Assembly: GCA_903927685.1 (NCBI GenBank) | Contig: CAIYOB010000124.1 | Coordinates: forward strand, 1 to 23,856 | Direction: 5' to 3' | Source: an uncultured Planctomycetaceae bacterium | Lineage (GTDB): Bacteria > Planctomycetota > Planctomycetia > Pirellulales > Pirellulaceae | DNA: 23,856 bases | Part shown: one piece after another, positions 11,136 to 17,376 of the stretch | Numbering within the stretch: the stretch's first letter is position 1 | Layout: each line of letters begins with the position of its first letter | Made by a program: the position numbers and the translations under genes | Notes under the pieces: generated by a model | Seen by the model: only the letters and a program-made list of their open reading frames with translations | What the model was told of the DNA's origin: nothing | The model's database searches: none

Positions 11136-12545
11136 TCAAGCCCCCGCCCCGCCCTTGTACTTCTGCCAGTACTCCGGCATCAACTCGCGGACTTGGGCTT
11201 CCATCTCTTCGTCGCTGATGGACGTGATCCGGCCGTGGACTTCGTACTGGTCCAAGACCCAGCGGGCCAGCTTGTGGCACTTGATCTTGTTGATCCGGTC
11301 GTCGCCCTTCAGCCCAAAGAACTCGTTGACCCACAGAACCACGCCGTCCGAGCCGGTCTTGTCGGTCAGCGACACGCGCGGGGGCCGGTTCAGCAGCTTG
11401 GCGGTATCGAAGATGTTGTAAATCCGTTCGTCTTGCCGCAGCCCGCCCGCGTGGATGCCGGCGCTGGTCGTGTTGAACTGCTTGCCCACAAACGGATAGT
11501 TGACCGGGATCGGGAAATCGATCGACCGCATGTAGTCCGCCAGTTCCGTAATCACCTCGGTACGGATCCCGCACAAGCCGTGCTTCAGCGAGATGTACTC
11601 GATCAGGGCGCCTTCCAGCGGCGGGTTGCCGGTGCGCTCGCCAAAGCCGAACAGCGTCCCGTTCAACGCGTCACAGCCGTACAGCCAAGCCGTGGCTCCG
11701 TTGGCGTGGACGCGGTGGAAATCGTTGTGGCCGTGCCATTCCAAGCGGTGGCTGGGCACGCCGCACTCGCGATTCAGCCTGTAGATCATCTTCGGCACGC
11801 TCCGCGGCAGCTCGACGCCCGGATAATGCAACCCGAAGCCCATCGTGTCACAGATCCGGACCTTGACCGCCTTGTCCTCCGGCACCTGTTCGCTCATCCG
11901 CATCAAGCGATCCACGAACGGCAGCACGAACCCGTCCCAGTCGGCGCGGGTCGCGTCTTCCAGATGGCACCGCGGGCGGATTCCGGCTTCGAACGCCGCG
12001 TCCACGACCTCGCAATACGAGTCCATGCACTCCTGACGGCTCTTGAACTTCAGCTTGTTGAAGATGTGATAGTCCGAGCAGCTGGTCAGCATGCCGGTTT
12101 CCTGCAGGCCGGCTTCTTTGACCAGACGGAAGTCGCCTTTCACCGCGCGAATCCAGCCCGTGCATTCCGGGTACCGATGCCCCAGGCTGCGACAGCGATC
12201 GAGCGTGTCGCGGTCATTCTTGGTGTACAGGAAGAACTCGGTCTGCCGGATGACCCCGTTGGGACCGCCCAATTGAGCCAGCAGGTCGTACAGGTGGACC
12301 ATCTGGTCGATGGTATACGGCGGGCGGGCTTGCTGGCCGTCACGGAACGTGGTGTCCGTGATGACAATGTCGCGGGTGCGGACCGAGTTGGGATCGAAGG
12401 CGACGACCTGACCGTCGATCGTCTCGAGCAGCGGACCGTCAAAGCGGATCTTCGGCGGCAGGTCGTAGTCGAAGGTCTCTTCCAGCAGGTTGGGGACCGT
12501 CGCATCAACAAGCGGATGCTCTTTTCGCGCAGGATCAGCGGGCAT
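11136..12545 (-). CDS. DRE-TIM metallolyase family condensing enzyme, (Re)-citrate synthase-like
   Basis: This is a 469-residue member of the isopropylmalate/homocitrate/citramalate synthase (HMGL-like, PF00682) group, which condense an acetyl thioester with a 2-oxo acid on a divalent metal. The catalytic start motif is TDTTFRDGQQ. Later come GWIRAVKGD, CHLEDATRAD, the metal-binding HGHND and the GFGERTGNPPLE signature. The C-terminal part (AGIHAGGL, ERIYNIFD, VSLTDKTGSDG) corresponds to the linker region, but no LeuA-type regulatory domain follows. Wording such as PPYTIDQ, GGPNGVIRQTEFFLYTK and SDYHIFNKLK recalls the Clostridium kluyveri (Re)-citrate synthase clade more than LeuA or NifV. 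I rely on memory here, without an alignment. The gene starts 20 bases after an acyl carrier protein gene, and AGAGGAG precedes the ATG. Alternatives are citramalate or homocitrate synthase. Confidence 0.8.
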   Translation of the reverse strand: MPADPARKEHPLVDATVPNLLEETFDYDLPPKIRFDGPLLETIDGQVVAFDPNSVRTRDIVITDTTFRDGQQARPPYTIDQMVHLYDLLAQLGGPNGVIRQTEFFLYTKNDRDTLDRCRSLGHRYPECTGWIRAVKGDFRLVKEAGLQETGMLTSCSDYHIFNKLKFKSRQECMDSYCEVVDAAFEAGIRPRCHLEDATRADWDGFVLPFVDRLMRMSEQVPEDKAVKVRICDTMGFGLHYPGVELPRSVPKMIYRLNRECGVPSHRLEWHGHNDFHRVHANGATAWLYGCDALNGTLFGFGERTGNPPLEGALIEYISLKHGLCGIRTEVITELADYMRSIDFPIPVNYPFVGKQFNTTSAGIHAGGLRQDERIYNIFDTAKLLNRPPRVSLTDKTGSDGVVLWVNEFFGLKGDDRINKIKCHKLARWVLDQYEVHGRITSISDEEMEAQVRELMPEYWQKYKGGAGA

Positions 12546-12565
12546 GAATGGACTCCTCTCTGGGG

Positions 12566-12820
12566 TTAAGCCGCAACGCCTTGTGCCTTGCAGACGCCGG
12601 CAATGAACTCGGCGGCCGTCCCGACCGTGGTCACAGCCAAGGCCGCGTCCTCGTCCATCTCGATGCCGAATTCTTCCTCGAACATGGCCACCAGTTCGAT
12701 CGACTGGACGCTCTCGGCGCCCAGGTCAGCGGTGAAGCTATGTTCCGGCTTGATCTCGGCCGGATCCAGCCGCAAGACGCGCGCGGTTACTGCGGTCACC
12801 CGTTCCAGTACACTTGCCAT
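12566..12820 (-). CDS. Acyl carrier protein
   Basis: This is an 84-residue acidic protein with the four-helix acyl carrier protein pattern. The phosphopantetheine attachment serine is Ser37 in DLGAESVQSIELV. The usual motif is DSL followed by a similar amphipathic helix II, so ESV is a mild variant and the serine is intact. Helix III and IV residues (FGIEMDEDAALAVTTVGTAAEFI) follow at normal spacing. The gene stands apart from any visible fatty-acid synthesis genes (no fabF, fabG or fabD nearby), so it may be a specialised carrier rather than the housekeeping AcpP. AGGAG lies before the ATG at 12820. Twenty bases downstream begins the (Re)-citrate synthase-like gene. A candidate promoter (TTGCTT/TATGCT) lies about 130 bases upstream. 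Confidence 0.92.
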   Translation of the reverse strand: MASVLERVTAVTARVLRLDPAEIKPEHSFTADLGAESVQSIELVAMFEEEFGIEMDEDAALAVTTVGTAAEFIAGVCKAQGVAA

Positions 12821-12946
12821 CGGTCGTTCTCCTGAGGATTACGCGAAAAAAAGCGTCCGCTGCCATCTGTCCGAGACGCCGCGAGCCACGAACCGGCCCT
12901 CGAAACGCGGCGCCCAAACGGAGCCAGAATGGCACTGCGGCTGGTC

Positions 12947-12975
12947 AGCATAGGAGTTGCAGCGCGAGCAAGCAA
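12947..12975 (-). promoter_or_regulatory. Candidate promoter for the ACP-led gene run
   Basis: On the minus strand TTGCTT (12975-12970) and TATGCT (12952-12947) are separated by exactly 17 bases. The -10 matches the sigma-70 consensus at four of six bases and the -35 begins TTG. Transcription would start near 12940 and give a leader of about 120 bases before the ACP start. It sits in the 235-base divergent gap shared with the pmtA-like gene. Confidence 0.38.
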
Positions 12976-13018
12976 GGGTGGGACGACGGGACTATCAGCC
13001 GGGATTCCGCGAGAGTCC

Positions 13019-13047
13019 TTGTCAGCCTGACCTGGGACCATTAGATT
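13019..13047 (+). promoter_or_regulatory. Candidate sigma-70-like promoter, near-leaderless, for the phospholipid genes
   Basis: TTGTCA (13019-13024) matches the -35 consensus at five of six bases. It is followed after 17 bases by TAGATT (13042-13047), which matches the -10 at four of six. The predicted start, near 13054, is only about two bases before the ATG at 13056. No Shine-Dalgarno-like sequence precedes that ATG, which fits a leaderless message. Confidence 0.45.
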
Positions 13048-13055
13048 AAAATGCC

Positions 13056-13748
13056 ATGAGGAAACGATTTGCTGAATACTCGACGTTTTTCCGCGAATTC
13101 CGCGCGACTTTCGACACCACCGGGGCGTTGGCGCCCAGCGGCCGATTTCTGGCTCGTGCGCTGACCCGTCCGCTGCGGGAACGAACGGGAGGCCCCGTTC
13201 GGATCCTGGAGGTGGGGCCCGGCACCGGAGCTGTCACGCAGGAAATAGTCCGCCATGTCGGTCCAGATGACTGTTTTCACATCGTCGAATTGAATGACCG
13301 ATTCGTGGCCCTCCTGAAGCGGCGGTTCGAGGCCGAGTCCAGGTTCCGCAAGGTAGCCCCGCAGACCTCGATTATCCACGCGCCCGTTCAAGATCTGCAC
13401 GTGGACGAGCCCTATGATTTCCTGATCTGCGGGCTGCCGTTCAACAACTTTCCACCCGAGTTGGTCGAGACCATTTTCTCGCGGTTCGTGGAGATTATGA
13501 AACCCGGCAGTTCGATGACGTTCTTCGAGTACCTCTGGGTTCGGCCGTTCAAAAAGCTGGTGGCCAACCGGGACCGCCGTCGCCGCGTCGTCGAAGTAGG
13601 CGGAGTCCTCCGCAGGTACCTGGATCAATACGAGCACGACCGGGACCATGTTTATTTGAACGTTCTTCCCGCCGTCGCCCATTATCTTCGGATCGAAGGA
13701 AACGGAACCGGCAAATCGAGATCGTCGCATGACGCAGCAGTTCTCTGA
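13056..13748 (+). CDS. PmtA-like phospholipid N-methyltransferase
   Basis: This is a 230-residue class I SAM-dependent methyltransferase resembling bacterial PmtA (COG3963), which methylates phosphatidylethanolamine to its mono-, di- and trimethyl forms (phosphatidylcholine). The N-terminal stretch FFREFRATFDTTGALAPSGR resembles the membrane-binding and substrate helix of PmtA. The SAM-binding glycine motif EVGPGTG is at residues 52-58. The post-motif-IV segment GLPFNNFP has the form typical of PmtA (GLPLLNFP-like) and differs from the NPPY type of rRNA or DNA adenine methylases. Context supports the assignment, because phosphatidylserine decarboxylase and phosphatidylserine synthase genes follow directly. 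The gene ends 20 bases inside the psd start, suggesting translational coupling. A KsgA-like rRNA dimethylase is the main alternative and is less likely on motif and context. Confidence 0.8.
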   Translation: MRKRFAEYSTFFREFRATFDTTGALAPSGRFLARALTRPLRERTGGPVRILEVGPGTGAVTQEIVRHVGPDDCFHIVELNDRFVALLKRRFEAESRFRKVAPQTSIIHAPVQDLHVDEPYDFLICGLPFNNFPPELVETIFSRFVEIMKPGSSMTFFEYLWVRPFKKLVANRDRRRRVVEVGGVLRRYLDQYEHDRDHVYLNVLPAVAHYLRIEGNGTGKSRSSHDAAVL

Positions 13749-14730
13749 GCCGACGGGCACTCCGGAGTCGGCGACCGGTGGCCGGCTGGCCATTGAGCCG
13801 CTGGATCCGGCCATCCAGTCGATCCAGCCTGGCGGCGGGGTCTGCATGCGGATCGAGCTGGCCTGGGGATGGTTCCGGCGGGCCTATCTCCGGCTGTTTC
13901 GCCGCGGCTATCTGCGGCGCATGGAAGCCCTGCGTCGCGGCCAGGAGAATCGTTGTCCGCATCCGGTGCTGGACCCGCGGGACGTCAAGTTCTTTCGCAA
14001 CCAGGGCGGCTACTCTTGGGCGTCCGAGGATGATCCCTTTGCCTGGCGCGACCGGTTGCCCGTGGCGCGAGTCGGCTTGGCCGAATTGCTGCTGTTAAGC
14101 GGCGGGTGCTTCACCTTGGCGGTGATCGCCGCGTTGGTCTACTGGCCGGTCAGTCCGATCCCGGCGGCGCTGGGGTTGTTCGTGATTTCGTTTTTTCGCA
14201 ACCCCCGGCGAGTCGTTCCGGATGCGCCCGGTTTGATTGTGGCGCCGGCGGACGGCAAGGTGGTGACGATCGAGGAACTGCCCCACGACGACTTTGTGGG
14301 CGGCCGCGCCGTGCTGATCGGGATTTTTTTGAGTGTTTTCAACGTGCACATTAACCGTTCCCCCGTCGCGGCTCGCGTGATTGGCGTGAGCTATCGCCCC
14401 GGCAAGTTTTTGAACGCCTTGCGGGCGGCGTCGGCCCGGGAAAACGAGCAGTTAGCTGTTCGCCTGGAAGAAAACGCCGTTCCGCACCGCCGCCTGATCG
14501 TGCGGCAGATCGCCGGCGCGATCGCACGGCGGATCGTCTGCTGGGTGGCGCCAGGGGAAAACCTGGACCGCGGAGCCCAGTTCGGTATGATTAAGTTCGG
14601 CTCGCGAACCGAACTGGTGCTTCCCTGGGAGCCCGGCTTGCAGGTCCGCGTCGCCGTCGGCGAGCACGTCCGCGCCGGCAGTACGGTCATGGCCCAATAC
14701 GGGAGCGGCGGAGATGAACGAGCCTGTTGA
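13729..14730 (+). CDS. psd: Phosphatidylserine decarboxylase proenzyme, N-terminally extended
   Basis: This 333-residue enzyme converts phosphatidylserine to phosphatidylethanolamine at the membrane using a self-made pyruvoyl group. The core resembles the short (archaeal or Sinorhizobium-type) class. Two hydrophobic segments (about 117-150) lead into FFRNPRR. Asp175 is in APADGKV and His207 is in FNVHINRSP. The self-cleavage pair Gly291-Ser292 is in IKFGSRTEL. Cleavage would leave a 291-residue beta chain and a 42-residue alpha chain. The short class normally has only a few dozen residues before the FFRDP-like motif. Here about 110 extra residues precede the hydrophobic part, with an Arg-rich helix and a DPRDVKFF stretch I do not recognise. 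The ATG at 13846 (residue 40) is an alternative start. The gene overlaps pmtA-like upstream by 20 bases and pssA downstream by 17. Confidence 0.88.
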   Translation: MTQQFSEPTGTPESATGGRLAIEPLDPAIQSIQPGGGVCMRIELAWGWFRRAYLRLFRRGYLRRMEALRRGQENRCPHPVLDPRDVKFFRNQGGYSWASEDDPFAWRDRLPVARVGLAELLLLSGGCFTLAVIAALVYWPVSPIPAALGLFVISFFRNPRRVVPDAPGLIVAPADGKVVTIEELPHDDFVGGRAVLIGIFLSVFNVHINRSPVAARVIGVSYRPGKFLNALRAASARENEQLAVRLEENAVPHRRLIVRQIAGAIARRIVCWVAPGENLDRGAQFGMIKFGSRTELVLPWEPGLQVRVAVGEHVRAGSTVMAQYGSGGDERAC

Positions 14731-15595
14731 AGTCACCGACAAATTGGCCCGGCGGCAAGCGCGGCGGCGGCGAATGGTCGCCATCATCCCTTCGTTGCTG
14801 ACCTTGGGCAACGCGGTCTGCGGATTCGGCTGCATCACGTATGCCGCCAAAGTCGGCCCGGAGATGGCCACGCCCAACGACTTGTACTACGCGGCCCTGC
14901 TGATCTTCGCCGCGATGGTCTTCGACGCCCTGGACGGTCCCGTGGCTCGCCTGGCCCGGCAGACCAGTGCGTTTGGAGCCCAACTGGACAGCCTCAGCGA
15001 CGCCATCAGTTTCGGCGTCGCCCCCGCTTTCCTGATGCTCAAATTCTCGCCGGTCCTGTTTCATCCGCGGTTGCTGTGGGTGATCGCCGTGCTGTACATG
15101 CTGTGCGCGGTCATGCGGTTGGCGCGGTTCAATGTCACCCAGGACGACGAACCGGCCCACGAGTCCTTCCGCGGACTGCCCTCGCCCGCGGCCGCGGGCA
15201 TGGTGGCGTCGCTGGTCGTGATCGCGCCCGGGTTGGAGCGTCTCACGACTCCCGAGATGAAGGAATCGGCCCAGCGGTTGGGCGAATTCCTGATCACCGC
15301 CACGTCGTCGGCACTGCCCGTCGTGACGTTGATTGTCGCCTGCCTGATGGTCTCGCGGATCCGCTATCCGCACGTGGTCAACCAGTTGTTCCACGGGCGG
15401 CACACCTACCGGCATTTTGTCAAGCTGATCTTTGCCCTGGTCGTGGTGTTCCTGATCCACGAACTGGCGATCCCGGTCGTCCTGTTCTACTTCGTCATCA
15501 GCGCGCCGCTGCAGGCCGTCTGGACCCGTTTCGTGCAACCTCACTTGTCCGACAAAACGGCCGCGGCCGGCAGCTTGGCCCCGGTCGAGAAGTGA
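14714..15595 (+). CDS. pssA: CDP-diacylglycerol-serine O-phosphatidyltransferase
   Basis: This 293-residue polytopic membrane enzyme transfers phosphatidyl from CDP-diacylglycerol to serine, giving phosphatidylserine and CMP. The CDP-alcohol phosphatidyltransferase signature is complete and correctly spaced: D71-x2-D74-G75-x2-A78-R79-x8-G88-x3-D92-x3-D96. Leading hydrophobic segments (IPSLLTLGNAVCGFG and ALLIFAAMVF) and several later ones (about residues 115-135, 155-175, 195-215 and 240-275) give six or more membrane passes. The N-terminus is basic. The product feeds the psd gene immediately upstream, with which it shares 17 bases, so the two are almost certainly co-translated. GGAG lies just before the ATG. 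The segment LTLGNAVCGF is typical of the Bacillus-type (type II) PssA, not the E. coli phospholipase D-like type. Confidence 0.92.
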   Translation: MNEPVEVTDKLARRQARRRRMVAIIPSLLTLGNAVCGFGCITYAAKVGPEMATPNDLYYAALLIFAAMVFDALDGPVARLARQTSAFGAQLDSLSDAISFGVAPAFLMLKFSPVLFHPRLLWVIAVLYMLCAVMRLARFNVTQDDEPAHESFRGLPSPAAAGMVASLVVIAPGLERLTTPEMKESAQRLGEFLITATSSALPVVTLIVACLMVSRIRYPHVVNQLFHGRHTYRHFVKLIFALVVVFLIHELAIPVVLFYFVISAPLQAVWTRFVQPHLSDKTAAAGSLAPVEK

Positions 15596-15610
15596 GTTCC
15601 CGGCGGCGAT

Positions 15611-16963
15611 TCACAGCAGGTTCCACGGCTCGCGATACGGCCGGCGGAGCATTTGATTGGCTTCGTCGTCCCCGACGAACGTCTCGGACTCCGGATTCCA
15701 CTGCACGCGGCGTTTGAGCCGCATGGCGATGTTGCCGCAGTGGCAGATGTTCGCCGTGCTGTGGCCCACTTCCACCGGCTCGATCGGCTCCGCGCGCGTC
15801 TTGACGCAGTCCAGCCAGTTCCGATAGTGGTTGTCGCTGGCCGGCAGCCGTAGCTCATTCTCGCCGATCGGCGAGTTGAGGATCTCGTCGGACGACGCCT
15901 GGATCTTATTGCCCGTGTACTGGACCCAGCCATCGGTGCCTTCGAAGCGTGCGCCGAAACCGGGGTCCTGCGTCTGGCAGATCAGCTCGATGCCATTGGC
16001 ATGCCGAGCGCGGAAGGCCGTCTTCATCGCCGTGGTATACAGGTGACCGGCCGGCGGCCAGACGGAGCCGAGGTCCTCGTATTCGACCGGCTCGGTGCCG
16101 TCCAGGCCCAAGACCCATTGCACGATGTCGTTCGCGTGGTGGCCGGTGTTGGTCACCTGGCCGCCGGAATAGTCCAGGTGGAACCGGAAGCGGTACAGGC
16201 AGCGGTCGATGTGGTACGGGGCCTGGGGCGCGGGGCCGAGCCAGAAATCGTAGTCGAAGCCCTCCGGCACCGGCATCGGCTGCCAACCCGGGCCGGGGCC
16301 GGGACCGCTGTCGTTGACAATCGCGATCGCCCGCTGGACCTTGCCGATCCGTCCGTTGCGGACCAATTCCGCGACGCGGCGCACCACGGGGTTCGACCGG
16401 TACTGGCTGCCGACCTGCAGGATCCGTTTGTGTTCCCGCACGGCCTTGATCATCTGCTGGCCATCATGCACGGTCAGCGACATGGGCTTCTGGCAGTAGA
16501 CGTCCTTGCCGGCTCGGCAGGCCAGCACGCTGACCAGCGCATGCCAATGATCCGGCAGGATCACCAGCACGGCATCGATATCGTCGCGAGCCAGCACTTC
16601 GCGAAAGTCGGCATACAGGTCGCACCCGCGGTAGGTCCCGGCACCGGTCTTCTTGGCGTAGTATTCGTTGACCGAGTTGCCGACCGGCTCGCGGCCCAGG
16701 AAGTGCTCCGGCCGCGCGTACCCGTAGCTGCCCTTGTTCACATCGCAGATCGCGACCACTTGCACGTCGTCAAACCGCAGCACGGCCGGCAAGTCGACGC
16801 GACTCTGGTTGCCGGCCCCGATCAATGCCAGGTTCAAGCGGTTGCTCGGGGCGTCGGCGCCGAAGACCGAACGCGAGACCACCAGGGGAGCAACGCCCGC
16901 TACGGCGGACGCTTGGAGGAATTGCCGCCGCGAAAGTCCGGTCGCCCCGGCCGAATACCTCAT
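15611..16963 (-). CDS. Tat-exported Gfo/Idh/MocA family oxidoreductase
   Basis: This is a 450-residue NAD(P)-dependent oxidoreductase of the Gfo/Idh/MocA family. It opens with a twin-arginine signal (LSRRQFLQAS, residues 10-19, then an Ala/Val-rich stretch), a common arrangement in planctomycetes. The Rossmann motif LALIGAGNQSR lies at about 45-55, followed by AICDVN. The family motif with the catalytic lysine appears as CQKPMS (usually EKP). The C-terminal alpha/beta domain includes a GGQVTNTGHHANDIVQWVLG segment with the conserved histidines. The substrate is probably a sugar or cyclitol, not identifiable from sequence. ATG 16963 has AGGAG ten bases upstream, and an in-frame GTG just before it is better spaced, so the true start may be one codon earlier. 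The frame is open to 17161, but the residues before the signal look non-coding. It ends 15 bases from the convergent pssA stop. Confidence 0.88.
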   Translation of the reverse strand: MRYSAGATGLSRRQFLQASAVAGVAPLVVSRSVFGADAPSNRLNLALIGAGNQSRVDLPAVLRFDDVQVVAICDVNKGSYGYARPEHFLGREPVGNSVNEYYAKKTGAGTYRGCDLYADFREVLARDDIDAVLVILPDHWHALVSVLACRAGKDVYCQKPMSLTVHDGQQMIKAVREHKRILQVGSQYRSNPVVRRVAELVRNGRIGKVQRAIAIVNDSGPGPGPGWQPMPVPEGFDYDFWLGPAPQAPYHIDRCLYRFRFHLDYSGGQVTNTGHHANDIVQWVLGLDGTEPVEYEDLGSVWPPAGHLYTTAMKTAFRARHANGIELICQTQDPGFGARFEGTDGWVQYTGNKIQASSDEILNSPIGENELRLPASDNHYRNWLDCVKTRAEPIEPVEVGHSTANICHCGNIAMRLKRRVQWNPESETFVGDDEANQMLRRPYREPWNLL

Positions 16964-17014
16964 CACACGAATGCTCCTTGTGCTCGGTTGCGTGCCACCC
17001 GCCCACGGAACGAC

Positions 17015-17043
17015 ATTGTGGCCGGCAGCGGCCCGGCGATCAA
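17015..17043 (-). promoter_or_regulatory. Candidate promoter for the Gfo/Idh/MocA gene
   Basis: On the minus strand TTGATC (17043-17038) and CACAAT (17020-17015) are 17 bases apart, each matching the sigma-70 consensus at four of six positions. Transcription would begin near 17008, giving a leader of about 45 bases that contains the AGGAG before the start codon. Confidence 0.38.
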
Positions 17044-17044
17044 C

Positions 17045-17064
17045 GCCCCTGCCGGCCCCTGCCG
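17045..17064. repeat. 10-base tandem duplication
   Basis: The unit gcccctgccg occurs twice head to tail, with the first three bases of a third copy. It lies just upstream of the candidate Gfo/Idh/MocA promoter. It may be a replication-slippage product or part of a binding site, and nothing decides between these. Confidence 0.6.
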
Positions 17065-17230
17065 GCCAATTGAGCTGCATCCTGCACATCATCCCGTGCT
17101 TTCCCCCCACGCCGGAGTCTGGCAGATTCCATTCGGCTGAAGGCGGATTTCGCCCGTGCACCGTGTACGCGCGAGGCTACCCTGCAAGGTCCAGTCGTAG
17201 CGAGCCAACTCCGAGTTCGCTTGGCCGATC

Positions 17231-17243
17231 AGTCGGACCGACT
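17231..17243. repeat. Short perfect inverted repeat
   Basis: AGTCGG and CCGACT flank a single base, forming a 13-base dyad in the gap between the PpiC-like gene and the Gfo/Idh/MocA gene. It could be an operator half-site pair. It is too short and too GC-rich for chance to be excluded. Confidence 0.3.
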
Positions 17244-17376
17244 TCCTCCAGTCCAGGCAGTCCCGCGGCAGCGTCTATGACGCCCGCGTGTCGGAAGGCG
17301 CGGCCACGTGAACGCTCGATGAACCGCCACAAGTTCTGTCCGACTGGCGAACCCCAGATACACGGGACACCACGGC

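Larger units (their letters stand above)
16964..17376. other. 413-base intergenic region without a recognisable gene
   Basis: This gap lies between two minus-strand genes. I find no ORF with family character, no tRNA cloverleaf and no T-tract terminator. It holds a candidate promoter for the Gfo/Idh/MocA gene (17015-17043), a 10-base tandem duplication (17045-17064) and a short perfect inverted repeat (17231-17243). The rest shows nothing I can name. Confidence 0.6.

Noticed and set aside
11095..11574. N-terminal extension of the amidohydrolase frame
   Set aside because: It overlaps the neighbouring condensing-enzyme gene in another frame. ATG 11094 has a strong ribosome-binding site and begins a Tat signal.
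11193..12569. 458-codon plus-strand frame
   Set aside because: It lies opposite the (Re)-citrate synthase-like gene, which has complete family motifs. This frame shows none.
13056..13748. Reading the methyltransferase as KsgA/Erm-type rRNA adenine dimethylase
   Set aside because: The motif-IV region is GLPFNNFP, not an N-[LIV]-P-[YF] type, and the gene overlaps psd, so PmtA-like is favoured.
16001..17140. 379-codon plus-strand frame
   Set aside because: It is antisense to the Gfo/Idh/MocA gene and its upstream gap, with no recognisable domain.
16964..17376. Possible tRNA or small RNA in the gap (GTTCGC-like stretches)
   Set aside because: No acceptor stem, D-arm or anticodon arm could be paired around the GTTCGC-like stretches on either strand.
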